A DNA stretch of 60,769 nt from an uncultured Clostridia bacterium (GTDB lineage Bacteria; Bacillota; Clostridia; Christensenellales; Borkfalkiaceae): assembly GCA_947570625.1 (NCBI GenBank), contig CANOUP010000011.1, positions 1 to 60,769 of the forward strand, written 5' to 3'. The notes under the pieces are model-generated. The model ran no database searches. It was not told the DNA's origin and worked only from the letters and a program-made list of their open reading frames with translations. Shown here in pieces: positions 51,574-60,248 of this stretch. Within the stretch, counting starts at the first letter, position 1, and each line of letters starts with the position of its first letter. Made by a program: the position numbers and the translations under genes.

Positions 51574-51945
51574 ATGCCCACAATTAACCAGCTTATAAGA
51601 AACGGCAGAGAAAAGCAGGTTTTCAAGAGCAAGTCGCCCATACTGGACAACTGCCCGCAAAAGCGCGGCGTTTGCCTTTCGGTAACCACGACCACGCCCA
51701 AAAAACCTAACTCGGCTATCAGAAAGATTGCGAGGGTAAGACTGACCAACAAGCAGGAAGGTACCGTTTACATTCCCGGCGAAGGTCACAACTTGCAGGA
51801 GCACTCGTCCGTGCTTATCAGAGGCGGAAGAGTCAAGGACTTGCCCGGCGTGCGTTACCACATTATCCGCGGTGCGCTCGACACGGCAGGCGTTTCCAAG
51901 AGAAAGCAGGCTCGTTCGCGTTACGGCGCAAAACGCCCCAAATAA
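51574..51945 (+). CDS. rpsL: 30S ribosomal protein S12
   Basis: This 123-residue decoding-centre protein begins [12 protein letters not shown]. It has [19 protein letters not shown] and [28 protein letters not shown], regions where streptomycin resistance changes are known; the wild-type K of PKKPNS is present. ATG 51574 follows AAGGAGG; the open frame before it is leader. RpoBC, often upstream, is replaced here by recG. Confidence 0.97.
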   Translation: MPTINQLIRNGREKQVFKSKSPILDNCPQKRGVCLSVTTTTPKKPNSAIRKIARVRLTNKQEGTVYIPGEGHNLQEHSSVLIRGGRVKDLPGVRYHIIRGALDTAGVSKRKQARSRYGAKRPK

Positions 51946-52243
51946 GTAAAATAAACTTCGAAATACTTCGTTGCGCTTACGTTTTGTTCCGGTCACGTAC
52001 TTCTGTGTACGCTTCCTCGACAAAGCCGCGCGCGCCTTGTCTTTCTTGTTTCTGTTTACTTATTGTCACGTAAAATACGTGAATTTACCCCTACTTGTTT
52101 CGGAATATATTTACCCTTACCGATAAAAGTAGGCAGTATTCGCAGTAAGCTGCGGAGAAGGTTTGCTACTCTTACGAGCAAGCAATAGCTTATTTAAAGG
52201 TATTTTATACCCTTAAACAAAAATTCATAAGGAGATTAAAATT
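51946..52243 (+). other. 298-bp rpsL-rpsG gap, no gene, structured
   Basis: No gene is seen. The first 130 bp hold a palindrome-like CACGTAC...GTGTACG and a GC-rich GCGCGCGC run of the kind seen in dispersed repeats. A later part has TTGCT/AGCAA and CACGTA/TACGTG inverted repeats. This is longer than the usual rpsL-rpsG spacing and may contain an inserted repeat plus a leader of rpsG. Confidence 0.45.
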
Positions 52244-52714
52244 ATGCCCAGAAGAGGCGGAGTCCCCAAGAGGGACGTGTTGCCCGACCCCGTGTACGGA
52301 AGCAAGGTTGTAACCAAGCTTATCAACCAGATTATGTACGACGGTAAAAGGGGTACGGCGCAGAACATAGTTTACGATGCTTTCAAGACAATGAGCGAAA
52401 AGCTCGGAAAAGACCCCATGGAAATTTTCAACCAGGCAATGAACAATCTTATGCCCGTGCTGGAAGTTAAAGCAAGGCGCGTCGGCGGTGCGAACTATCA
52501 GGTTCCCATCGAAATCAGACCCGAAAGAAGACAGACCCTTGCAATCCGCTGGCTCGTCATCGCTACCCGCAAGAGAAGCGAGAGAGAGATGAGCAATAAG
52601 CTCGCTTCGGAGCTTATCGACGCTTACAACAACGCAGGCGGAGCCGTCAAGAAGAAGGAAGACACGCACAGAATGGCGGAAGCGAACAAGGCGTTCGCGC
52701 ATTTCAGATTCTGA
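52244..52714 (+). CDS. rpsG: 30S ribosomal protein S7
   Basis: This 156-residue primary 16S-binding protein has [30 protein letters not shown] and [25 protein letters not shown]. The length is normal. It starts after AAGGAG and lies 17 bp before fusA. Confidence 0.97.
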   Translation: MPRRGGVPKRDVLPDPVYGSKVVTKLINQIMYDGKRGTAQNIVYDAFKTMSEKLGKDPMEIFNQAMNNLMPVLEVKARRVGGANYQVPIEIRPERRQTLAIRWLVIATRKRSEREMSNKLASELIDAYNNAGGAVKKKEDTHRMAEANKAFAHFRF

Positions 52715-52731
52715 GTCGGGGGAAATAAATT

Positions 52732-54834
52732 ATGGCAAGAGAATACGATTTAGCCCATACCAGAAATATAGGCATTATGGCGCACATAGACGCCGGCAAA
52801 ACTACTACCACCGAACGTATTCTGTATTACACCGGCATCAACCATAAGATAGGCGAAACGCACGACGGTTCGGCTACTATGGACTGGATGGTACAGGAGC
52901 AGGAGAGAGGTATAACCATTACGTCCGCCGCGACTACCTGTCACTGGACCAGAAGCGGTTTAACCAAAAAGGACGAATGCAGAGTCAACATCATAGATAC
53001 CCCGGGACACGTGGACTTCACCGTAGAAGTAGAGCGTTCGCTCCGCGTACTCGACGGAGCCGTCGCGACTTTCTGCGCGAAGGGCGGCGTCGAACCCCAG
53101 TCGGAAACGGTCTGGCGTCAGGCGGACAAGTATAAGGTTCCCCGTATCGCATACGTCAATAAAATGGACATCAACGGCGCAAACTTTGCGCGCGCCGTGC
53201 AGATGATGAGGGACAGGCTCAACGCGAACCCCGTTCCCATCGAACTGCCCATCGGCAAGGAAGACACCTTCCAGGGTATAGTCGACCTCATCGAAATGAA
53301 CGCGGAAATATACGATTCCGAGGACGGCAAGCAGTATCATAAGGCGGAAATCCCCGCAGATATGGCGGACGAAGCCGAAGAAGCGCATATGGCTGTTATG
53401 GAAGCCGCCGCGGAAGGCGACGACGAGCTTATGGAAAAGTTCCTCGAAACGATGGAACTTACCCCCGAAGAAATCAGAAGGGGTCTGCGCAAAGCTACCA
53501 TAAGCATGAAGTGCACTCCCGTGCTCTGCGGTTCGTCCTATAAAAACAAGGGCGTTCAGATGCTTCTGGACGCGGTTATCGATTATCTTCCTTCCCCCCT
53601 CGACATTGAACACGTCAAGGGCATCAACCCCGATACGGGCGCGGAAGAGGAGAGAAAGACTTCCGACGAAGAACCTTTTTCGGGACTTGCGTTCAAAATC
53701 GCAACCGACCCGTTCGTCGGCAGGCTTGCTTATTTCAGAGCTTATTCGGGCGTACTCGATTCGGGTTCGTACTGCTATAACTCGACTAAGGGCAAGAAGG
53801 AAAGAGTCGGACGTCTTGTTCAGATGCACGCAAATACCCGTACCGAAATCCCCAAGGTTTACTCGGGCGATATCTGCGCAATCGTAGGTCTTAAAGACAC
53901 TACCACGGGCGACACGCTCTGCGACGACAAGCACCCCATAATCCTCGAACAGATGACCTTCTCCGACCCCGTTATCCAGCTCTCCATCGAGCCTAAGACC
54001 AAAGCGGGACAGGAAAAGATGACCATGGCGCTTATCAAGCTTGCCGAAGAAGACCCCACGTTCAAGACCTATACCGACCAGGAAACGGGTCAGACGATTA
54101 TCGCGGGCATGGGCGAGCTTCACCTCGACATCATCGTCGACAGACTTCTCAGGGAATTCAAGGTAGAAGCCAACGTAGGCGCACCCCAGGTTGCTTACCG
54201 CGAAACCATCAAAAAGGCAGTCGACTGCGAAGGTATGTACAAGCGTCAGTCGGGCGGTAAAGGCCAGTACGGTCACTGTAAACTTCACCTCATCCCCGGC
54301 GAACCCGGTTCGGGCTATTCCTTCGAAGACCTCACGGTCGGCGGTTCTATTCCCAAAGAATATATTCCCGCTATCGACAAGGGTATTCAGGGTGCGGCGA
54401 GAAACGGCTTCCTTGCCGGTTACGAAGTCGTCGACTTCAAGATTCAGGTCTACGACGGAAGCTACCATGAGGTTGACTCCTCCGAAATGGCGTTCCAGAT
54501 TGCGGGCTCTATGGGCTTTAAAGACGGTATGGCGAAAGCAAATCCCGTACTGTTGGAGCCTATAATGAAGGTCGAAGTCATCACTCCCGACGACTATTTC
54601 GGCGATATAATGGGCAACGTAACCGCAAGGCGCGGAACCATTATTTCGACGGACGACAGAGCGGGCGCGAAGGTTGTCGACGCGGAAGTTCCTCTTTCTG
54701 AAATGTTCGGTTATGCGACCGACCTCCGTTCGAGAACGCAGGGCAGAGGACAGTTCACGATGCAGTTCGACCACTACGCGGAAGTTCCCAAGAGCGTTGC
54801 CGAAAAAGTAATCGGCGAGCGCGCTAAGAAGTAA
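52732..54834 (+). CDS. fusA: Elongation factor G
   Basis: This 700-residue translocation GTPase has P-loop [15 protein letters not shown], switch regions [12 protein letters not shown] and [23 protein letters not shown], and NKMDINGAN. Domains II to V follow to the end ([34 protein letters not shown]). It is the third gene of the str string. Confidence 0.98.
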   Translation: MAREYDLAHTRNIGIMAHIDAGKTTTTERILYYTGINHKIGETHDGSATMDWMVQEQERGITITSAATTCHWTRSGLTKKDECRVNIIDTPGHVDFTVEVERSLRVLDGAVATFCAKGGVEPQSETVWRQADKYKVPRIAYVNKMDINGANFARAVQMMRDRLNANPVPIELPIGKEDTFQGIVDLIEMNAEIYDSEDGKQYHKAEIPADMADEAEEAHMAVMEAAAEGDDELMEKFLETMELTPEEIRRGLRKATISMKCTPVLCGSSYKNKGVQMLLDAVIDYLPSPLDIEHVKGINPDTGAEEERKTSDEEPFSGLAFKIATDPFVGRLAYFRAYSGVLDSGSYCYNSTKGKKERVGRLVQMHANTRTEIPKVYSGDICAIVGLKDTTTGDTLCDDKHPIILEQMTFSDPVIQLSIEPKTKAGQEKMTMALIKLAEEDPTFKTYTDQETGQTIIAGMGELHLDIIVDRLLREFKVEANVGAPQVAYRETIKKAVDCEGMYKRQSGGKGQYGHCKLHLIPGEPGSGYSFEDLTVGGSIPKEYIPAIDKGIQGAARNGFLAGYEVVDFKIQVYDGSYHEVDSSEMAFQIAGSMGFKDGMAKANPVLLEPIMKVEVITPDDYFGDIMGNVTARRGTIISTDDRAGAKVVDAEVPLSEMFGYATDLRSRTQGRGQFTMQFDHYAEVPKSVAEKVIGERAKK

Positions 54835-54868
54835 AAACAAAATTTTTAAAAAAACGCGCTAAAAACAA

Positions 54869-55012
54869 TTGTCTTTTTAAAATATTTAATATATAATAAT
54901 GGCAGTGCGTAAAAGCGCATAAAAACAGCAGCAAGATAATGATAGATAGCTGCGACTTCCGCAAGGAAGAAAGTTATCATTTTATAAAAAAATTTTTATA
55001 GGAGTAATTAAA
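54869..55012 (+). promoter_or_regulatory. tuf promoter and structured leader
   Basis: TTGTCT (54869-54874), 17 bp and TATAAT (54892-54897) predict a start near 54904 and a leader of about 109 nt. It has a CTTCC-GCAA-GGAAG hairpin inside an ATGATA/TATCAT outer pairing, then TATAAAAA/TTTTTATA (54984-55000) right before the GGAG site. EF-Tu is therefore made from its own transcript as well as by read-through. Confidence 0.65.
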
Positions 55013-56224
55013 ATGGCAAAGGCTAAGTACGACAACAGCAAACCCCACGTTAACATTGGCACAATCGGCCACGTTGACCACGGTAAGACCACTCTGACCG
55101 CAGCTATCACTATGGTTATGGCATGTAAAGGTCAGGCAGCGAAAATGAGATACGACGAGATTGATAAGGCTCCCGAAGAGAAAGCCCGCGGTATAACGAT
55201 AAACACCGCACACGTAGAGTATCAGACCGATAAGCGTCACTACGCTCACGTTGACTGCCCGGGACACGCGGACTACGTTAAGAACATGATTACGGGTGCG
55301 GCTCAGATGGACGGCGCAATCCTCGTAGTTGCGGCGACCGACGGTCCCATGCCCCAGACCAGAGAGCACATTCTGCTTTCCCGTCAGGTAGGCGTTCCTT
55401 ACATCGTAGTATTCCTCAACAAGTGCGACCAGATGGACGACCCCGAACTTCTCGAACTCGTTGAAATGGAAATCACCGATACCCTTGAAAACCAGGGCTT
55501 CAAGGATTGCCCCATTATCAGAGGTTCCGCTCTCAAAGCTTTGGAAAAGGCTTCCTCGGGCGCTTCCGACGCAGAAGTTCTTGCTTCTCCCGAAGTTAAG
55601 TGCATTCTCGACCTTATGGACACTATCGACAGCTATATCCCCACTCCCGAAAGAGATACGGCTAAGCCCTTCCTTCTTCCCGTCGAAGACGTATTCACGA
55701 TTTCCGGACGCGGAACCGTTGCTACGGGCAGAGTTGAGAGAGGTACCGCGCACGTAGGCGATCCCGCCGAAATCGTAGGACTTATAGATAAGCCCGTTTC
55801 GACCGTCATTACCGGTCTTGAAATGTTCCACAAGAGCGTTGACGAAGCTATCGCAGGCTTCAACGTAGGCGCGCTTCTCAGAGGTATCGACAGAAAGGGT
55901 ATCGAAAAAGGACAGGTTCTCGCTAAGCCCGGCACCGTTAAGACCGCTACCAAGTTCACCGCTCAGGTATACGTTCTTAAAGCAGACGAAGGCGGACGTC
56001 ATACTCCTTTCTTCAACCACTACCGTCCTCAGTTCTTCATCAGAACGACCGACGTTACGGGTTCGATTGAACTTCCCGCAGGCGTAGAAATGGTTATGCC
56101 CGGCGATAACGTAGAAATCTCCGTCGAGCTCATCAAGCCCGTCGCAGTAGAAGAAAAGCTTCGTTTCGCTATCCGTGAAGGCGGAAGAACGGTTGGCTCC
56201 GGTACGATTGTCAAGGTTCTTTAA
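55013..56224 (+). CDS. tuf: Elongation factor Tu
   Basis: This 403-residue GTPase carries aminoacyl-tRNA to the ribosome. P-loop [14 protein letters not shown], switch [29 protein letters not shown] and NKCDQMDD are present. Domain III ends [24 protein letters not shown]. The codon choice is cleaner and less GC-skewed than in neighbours, as expected for a highly expressed gene. It ends the str string. Confidence 0.98.
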   Translation: MAKAKYDNSKPHVNIGTIGHVDHGKTTLTAAITMVMACKGQAAKMRYDEIDKAPEEKARGITINTAHVEYQTDKRHYAHVDCPGHADYVKNMITGAAQMDGAILVVAATDGPMPQTREHILLSRQVGVPYIVVFLNKCDQMDDPELLELVEMEITDTLENQGFKDCPIIRGSALKALEKASSGASDAEVLASPEVKCILDLMDTIDSYIPTPERDTAKPFLLPVEDVFTISGRGTVATGRVERGTAHVGDPAEIVGLIDKPVSTVITGLEMFHKSVDEAIAGFNVGALLRGIDRKGIEKGQVLAKPGTVKTATKFTAQVYVLKADEGGRHTPFFNHYRPQFFIRTTDVTGSIELPAGVEMVMPGDNVEISVELIKPVAVEEKLRFAIREGGRTVGSGTIVKVL

Positions 56225-56234
56225 TCAAAATTCA

Positions 56235-56262
56235 AAAGGCGCCCCGAAAAAGGGCGCCTTTA
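56235..56262 (+). terminator. tuf terminator
   Basis: AAAGGCGCCC (56235-56244) pairs with GGGCGCCTTT (56252-56261), with A and T flanks. Confidence 0.85.
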
Positions 56263-56269
56263 AATTTAT

Positions 56270-56295
56270 AAAGCCGTTGTTGTTACAACGGCTTT
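56270..56295 (-). terminator. nth terminator
   Basis: AAAGCCGTTGT (56270-56280) pairs with ACAACGGCTTT (56285-56295) and on the minus strand is followed by TTTATAAATTT. It overlaps the nth stop codon. Confidence 0.7.
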
Positions 56296-56915
56296 GTTTT
56301 ATAGTATTTGCAGTAATCTTTCAAAGTGCAGTCGGCGCAGGCGGGGCGTTGCGAGTGACAGACGCGCCGTCCGTGATAAATAAGATAGTGGTGCGCCTTC
56401 GACCACTCGGTTTTGGGTATGGCTTTGCAAAGCCCTTCTTCGACTTTGGCGGGAGTATTTCCTTCGGCAATCCCCAGCCTGTTCGAAACCCTGAACACGT
56501 GCGTGTCGACGGCAATCGCGTCGCCCCCGAACGCAACCGCGTATACGACGTTCGCCGTTTTCTGCCCCACGCCCGCAAGCGTCTTCAAGTCATTGAGATT
56601 ATCGGGCACTTCGCCACCGAATTTTTCGAGTATGTCGCGCGAGGCGGAAAGTATGTGCGCCGATTTGTTTTTATAGAACCCGCAGGAAAAAATGTATTTT
56701 TCAAGCTCCTCCTGACTCAGCCCGAGCATGGCGCGCGGGGTGTTGTACTTCTCGAACAGCACGGCGGTAACTTTGTTTACCCGCTCGTCGGTGCACTGCG
56801 CCGACAGTATGACCGCGACAAGCAGTTCGTAAGGCGAATTGAATTTAAGCGCGGGCTGTGCGTCGGGGTAAAGTCTGCCCAGCTCGCCGAGAATCTTTTG
56901 TGAATTTTCGTCCAT
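56283..56915 (-). CDS. nth: Endonuclease III
   Basis: This 210-residue DNA glycosylase/AP lyase removes oxidised pyrimidines. The helix-hairpin-helix LAGVGQKTANVVYAVAFG holds the catalytic Lys, VDTHVFRVSNRLG the catalytic Asp, and the C-terminus has CHSQRPACADCTLKDYC, the C-x6-C-x2-C-x5-C iron-sulfur cluster. The minus-strand promoter TTGATT (56950-56945), 17 bp, TAAAAT (56927-56922) puts the start at the A of the ATG, so the mRNA is predicted leaderless. Confidence 0.96.
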   Translation of the reverse strand: MDENSQKILGELGRLYPDAQPALKFNSPYELLVAVILSAQCTDERVNKVTAVLFEKYNTPRAMLGLSQEELEKYIFSCGFYKNKSAHILSASRDILEKFGGEVPDNLNDLKTLAGVGQKTANVVYAVAFGGDAIAVDTHVFRVSNRLGIAEGNTPAKVEEGLCKAIPKTEWSKAHHYLIYHGRRVCHSQRPACADCTLKDYCKYYKTKPL

Positions 56916-56946
56916 ACACGAATTTTACCACAGTTTTTGCCCGAAA

Positions 56947-57207
56947 TCAACCTATTTTTCCGAAAATTGTTCTGCCGTAATCCGACTGCATTCTGTAAAA
57001 CCCGTAAAAAGCCGAATAGTTCACGCTCCTTATAATACCTTTCACGCGTTCGAGCTTATCGGGCGCGATTTTAACCGAAAGCCCGCACCCTATATTGGCT
57101 TCTCTCGGCGTGTTGATAAGGCTTGCGTTTACGCCGTAAACTTTAAGCCGTGCATTGCAGTCTATCGCCTGCGAGCGCGAGCGGAACACGGCAAGTATTT
57201 CTGTCAT
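56947..57207 (-). CDS. DUF3343 (Se/S carrier-like) protein
   Basis: This 86-residue protein starts EILAVFRSRSQAIDCNARLKVYGVNASLINTPREANIGCGLSVKI. The conserved cysteine in NIGCGLSV is the mark of DUF3343, a family proposed to carry sulfur or selenium. It is divergent from a class V cysteine desulfurase gene (110 bp apart), a partnership seen in other Clostridia. So it may take persulfide or selenide from the enzyme next door. SD AGAGGA. Confidence 0.88.
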   Translation of the reverse strand: MTEILAVFRSRSQAIDCNARLKVYGVNASLINTPREANIGCGLSVKIAPDKLERVKGIIRSVNYSAFYGFYRMQSDYGRTIFGKIG

Positions 57208-57317
57208 AAGTTATCCTCTTGTAAAATAGAATATACAAAACGCGTTTAAGCGCCTTTACCTGTCCGCTTTTCCGCGTTTTATCAACTTATAATTATAATA
57301 TGTAAAAGAGGAAATAA

Positions 57318-58436
57318 ATGATATATTTCGACAACGCGGGGACGGGCGGTGTCAAACCCGACAGCGTGGAAACGGCGGTATGTTCCGCTCTGAAAAACTG
57401 TGCAAACCCCGGACGGAGCGGTCACAAACTTTCGATTGCCTGCCTCGAACGGGTGTACGAGTGCCGTAAACTTCTGTGCAACTTCTTCGGCGGTTACAGC
57501 TATGACAGAACAATCTTCACCAAAAACTGCACCGAGGCGCTTAACATAGCAATCCTCGGCACGTTGAAGGCGGGCGACGAGGTCGTAACGACCGTCGCTG
57601 AGCACAATTCCGTACTGCGCCCGCTCGAATATTTAAAGGGCAGGGGTGTAACGGTCAAATACGCTCCCCTTAAAAACGGCGAAGTTTCGGCTTCGGAAAT
57701 AACCCGTCTTACCACGTCCCGCACCCGCGCGGTTATAGTAACGCTGGCTTCCAACGTCACGGGCTCCGCACCCGACATTTCTGCGGTCAGGGGCGGAATA
57801 CCCGGTAAAACGCTTCTTATATGCGACGGCGCGCAGGCGTGCGGGCACGTTCCCGTTGATATGAAATCGAGCGGTATAGACGCGCTTGCGGTAGCGGGGC
57901 ACAAGGGAATGCTGGGCATACAGGGAAGCGGTGTATTGCTGTTTTCCGAGCGGATGAACCCCGCGCCCGTGCTTATGGGCGGAACGGGAAGTGAAAGCTT
58001 CAACCTGAATATGCCCGATTTTTACCCCGACCGTCTGGAAAGCGGAACGCTTTCTTATCCCGCGATAGTTTCGCTGGGCGAGGGTGTGCTTTATCTCAGC
58101 GCTAATATGGGGAAAAGCGTGGAGAAAATGGTGAAAATGACGGCGTATTTGTGCGAAAATCTCGGCAAAACAGAAGGGGTGCGGGTGTATTCCAAGCCCA
58201 ACCCCTTCGGAATAACGGCGTTTGCGCTGTCGAATATGCAGTCCGAAACCGCGGCTTACAGACTGTCGGAGGAATACTCGGTCTGCGTGCGCGGAGGGCT
58301 TCACTGCGCCCCGCTTATGCACAGGGCGCTCGAATCCGACGGGCTTGTCCGCGCTTCGCTGTCGCCTTTCAACACGCCGGGCGAATGCGAAAAGCTTGTC
58401 GAAGCGGTAAAAAGCTTAGCGCGCAATGAATCATAA
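57318..58436 (+). CDS. Cysteine desulfurase-like class V aminotransferase
   Basis: This 372-residue PLP enzyme has YFDNAGTGGVKPDSV at the start, the PLP lysine in VAGHKGMLGIQGSG and the catalytic cysteine in VRGGLHCAPLMHR, the SufS/CsdB-type position. It mobilises sulfur (or selenium) from cysteine. It is divergent from the DUF3343 gene and overlaps cysK by 11 bp, so cysteine synthesis and use are coupled. No suf or isc scaffold genes are nearby. Confidence 0.92.
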   Translation: MIYFDNAGTGGVKPDSVETAVCSALKNCANPGRSGHKLSIACLERVYECRKLLCNFFGGYSYDRTIFTKNCTEALNIAILGTLKAGDEVVTTVAEHNSVLRPLEYLKGRGVTVKYAPLKNGEVSASEITRLTTSRTRAVIVTLASNVTGSAPDISAVRGGIPGKTLLICDGAQACGHVPVDMKSSGIDALAVAGHKGMLGIQGSGVLLFSERMNPAPVLMGGTGSESFNLNMPDFYPDRLESGTLSYPAIVSLGEGVLYLSANMGKSVEKMVKMTAYLCENLGKTEGVRVYSKPNPFGITAFALSNMQSETAAYRLSEEYSVCVRGGLHCAPLMHRALESDGLVRASLSPFNTPGECEKLVEAVKSLARNES

Positions 58437-59331
58437 AGATATAACCGGACTTATAGGCAATACTCCGCTCGTTCCGCTCGACCGCTACTGCGAAAAGTTC
58501 GCCGTCCCCGCAAGAATATACGCCAAACTCGAAAATATGAATCCAACGGGTTCGGTAAAGGACAGAACGGCGCTGTATATGATAACGTCGGCGGAGCGCG
58601 ACGGGCTTTTAAAAGAGGGCGGAACCGTAATAGAGCCGACCTCGGGCAATACGGGCATCGCGCTTTCGGCAATCTGCGCACGGCGCGGATATAAAGCTGT
58701 GATTGTAATGCCCGATAATATGAGCGCAGAACGCGTGCGCCTAATTTCGGCTTACGGCGCAGAGGTTGTTTTAACGGACAGCCGTGAAGGTATGCGGGGC
58801 GCGATGCGCAAGGCGCGCGAAATACAGAGCGTTACGGGCGGGTTTATCCCGCAACAGTTTTCCAATCCCGCCAACGTTGCGGCGCATGCCGAAACGGGCG
58901 AAGAAATTTATAAAAGTCTTCCTTGCGTCGATATATTCATCGCGGGCGTCGGCACGGGCGGAACGCTGACCGGCGCCGGAGCTTACCTTAAAAACAAAAA
59001 CAGACGGATAAAAGTCATTGCCGTCGAACCCGAAGGGTCGCCCCGGCTTTCTGCGGGAAGGTCGGGGCGGCATGCTATTCAGGGCATAGGCGCAGGGTTT
59101 GTTCCCGAAGTGCTTGACGTTTCGGTCTATGACGAGGTTATGACCGTTTCCGATTCGCATGCGTTTGAAGAATGCGGGCGCGTTGCGGGGACGGAAGGAA
59201 TTTTCGTCGGCATTTCGTCGGGCGCGGTTACGGCGTCTGCCGTAACGGTCGCGCGCAGACCCGAAAACAGGAACAAAAACATAGTTGTGATATTTCCCGA
59301 TTCGGGCGACAGATACTTGTCCATTCTTTAA
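58426..59331 (+). CDS. cysK: Cysteine synthase
   Basis: This 301-residue PLP enzyme makes cysteine from O-acetylserine and sulfide. The PLP lysine is in MNPTGSVKDRTALYM, phosphate binding is in TSGNTGIALS and GVGTGGTLTGAG, and the C-terminal EGIFVGISSGAV is present. The last residues are PDSGDRYLSIL. It overlaps the desulfurase end by 11 bp. A strong terminator covers its stop. Confidence 0.96.
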   Translation: MNHKDITGLIGNTPLVPLDRYCEKFAVPARIYAKLENMNPTGSVKDRTALYMITSAERDGLLKEGGTVIEPTSGNTGIALSAICARRGYKAVIVMPDNMSAERVRLISAYGAEVVLTDSREGMRGAMRKAREIQSVTGGFIPQQFSNPANVAAHAETGEEIYKSLPCVDIFIAGVGTGGTLTGAGAYLKNKNRRIKVIAVEPEGSPRLSAGRSGRHAIQGIGAGFVPEVLDVSVYDEVMTVSDSHAFEECGRVAGTEGIFVGISSGAVTASAVTVARRPENRNKNIVVIFPDSGDRYLSIL

Positions 59332-59367
59332 CGCGCAGGCGGAATTATGTCCGTCTGCGCGTTTTTT
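59330..59367 (+). terminator. cysK terminator
   Basis: AACGCGCAG (59330-59338) pairs with CTGCGCGTT (59355-59363), with further inner pairing and a T run. It also ends the convergent gene at 59367. Confidence 0.85.
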
Positions 59368-59648
59368 CAGATATTTTTCAGTTTGGCGATAACTTCTTTC
59401 AGTTTTTTGCGTTTTATGCCGTCAAGCATGGGATAAATCGTGTTGTAGAAATTATCCAAATCCGCGTTCGTCAGCCTGCCTTCGCGTTTACCGCGTTCGG
59501 CTTCGGCTATAATCGAGCGCAGAAGCTGTCCCTCGTTTTTTCCGTTCATCGCTTTGGATATGGCTTTTGCAAACTCGGCGGTATTGCCGAAATCGCCCGC
59601 GCCTTTGTCCGCGCCGCCACCGGGGTTAAAACTTTTAAAATCGTTCAT
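59367..59648 (-). CDS. Small hypothetical protein, divergent partner of 59748
   Basis: This 93-residue protein starts at ATG 59648 behind AAGGAG. A Gly-rich start (FNPGGGADKGAGD) is followed by a helical part ending in a basic run (LDGIKRKKLKEVIAKLKNI). I recognise no family. It is divergent from another small protein 99 bp away, whose own content (helices, Gly-rich start) is similar in style, so the two may work together. No signal or membrane segment is seen. Confidence 0.65.
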   Translation of the reverse strand: MNDFKSFNPGGGADKGAGDFGNTAEFAKAISKAMNGKNEGQLLRSIIAEAERGKREGRLTNADLDNFYNTIYPMLDGIKRKKLKEVIAKLKNI

Positions 59649-59747
59649 ATAAAATCGCTCCTTGACTGCGTTAATACTTGTGCGTAAACGCATAAACCGC
59701 AAAAACGCATATAATGTTATTAACAATCTATGCAAGGAGTCCGATTT

Positions 59748-60047
59748 ATGCAACTTTTAATTCTGCTCGCCCTTATGCTTTTAGGCGGAAACAAGGGCGC
59801 GGGCAATATTTTGGAGGAGGTAAAGCCCGTACTCGAAAGCATCGGCGGGGAAGATATCCAAAAAGCTTTAAAGAGCGCGGAAGAACTTTCAAGCGTGCTG
59901 TCGGCGGTTCAGGCTGTCGCGTCTCCGCCGTCCGCGCCCGTGCAAAGCGCCGAACAGACGTACGAACCCTTCCCCCTCGCGCCCGTGTCGAAGATAGCCG
60001 ACAGGGACATTACATACTCGCTTTCTAGATATTTCGCGCAAACCTGA
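59748..60047 (+). CDS. Small secreted or membrane-anchored hypothetical protein
   Basis: This 99-residue protein starts at ATG 59748 behind AAGGAG. It has a short hydrophobic N-terminus (QLLILLALMLLGG), then helices (ILEEVKPVLESIGGEDIQKALKSAEELSSVL), then a Pro-rich part with a last segment DRDITYSLSRYFAQT. I recognise no family. The N-terminal stretch may be a membrane anchor or uncleaved signal. Divergent from the gene ending at 59367. Confidence 0.65.
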   Translation: MQLLILLALMLLGGNKGAGNILEEVKPVLESIGGEDIQKALKSAEELSSVLSAVQAVASPPSAPVQSAEQTYEPFPLAPVSKIADRDITYSLSRYFAQT

Positions 60048-60248
60048 TTTCGCGGAGTGATGAATTGTCAACTGATTGCAACAAAATAATTTAAAAAAAA
60101 TTTATGCAGATAGGTTAAACGGCGAATTATAACTTAACAGTGCTTTAATGGCAGTCTTTTTAAAGAGGAAAACGGAATAATCGAAATAGATTAACAGCAC
60201 AAACAGGCCATCGCAAGGACAGCCCGGAAGTGCTGTTATTTTTATATA
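60048..60248. other. Gap before the insertion sequence, one long inverted repeat
   Basis: No gene is seen. TAACAGCAC (60192-60200) and GTGCTGTTA (60230-60238) form a 9-bp stem with a 29-nt loop that holds GGCCATCGCAAGGACAGCCC. It lies 11 bp from the transposase stop and could be a terminator or part of the insertion sequence end. A T-rich run follows. Confidence 0.5.

Noticed and set aside
52960-54840. 626-codon open frame antisense to fusA
   Set aside because: It follows from strong codon bias in fusA; the product has no domain and the sense strand is certainly fusA.
54977-56020. 347-codon open frame antisense to tuf
   Set aside because: Mirror of a highly biased gene; no start signal or domain.
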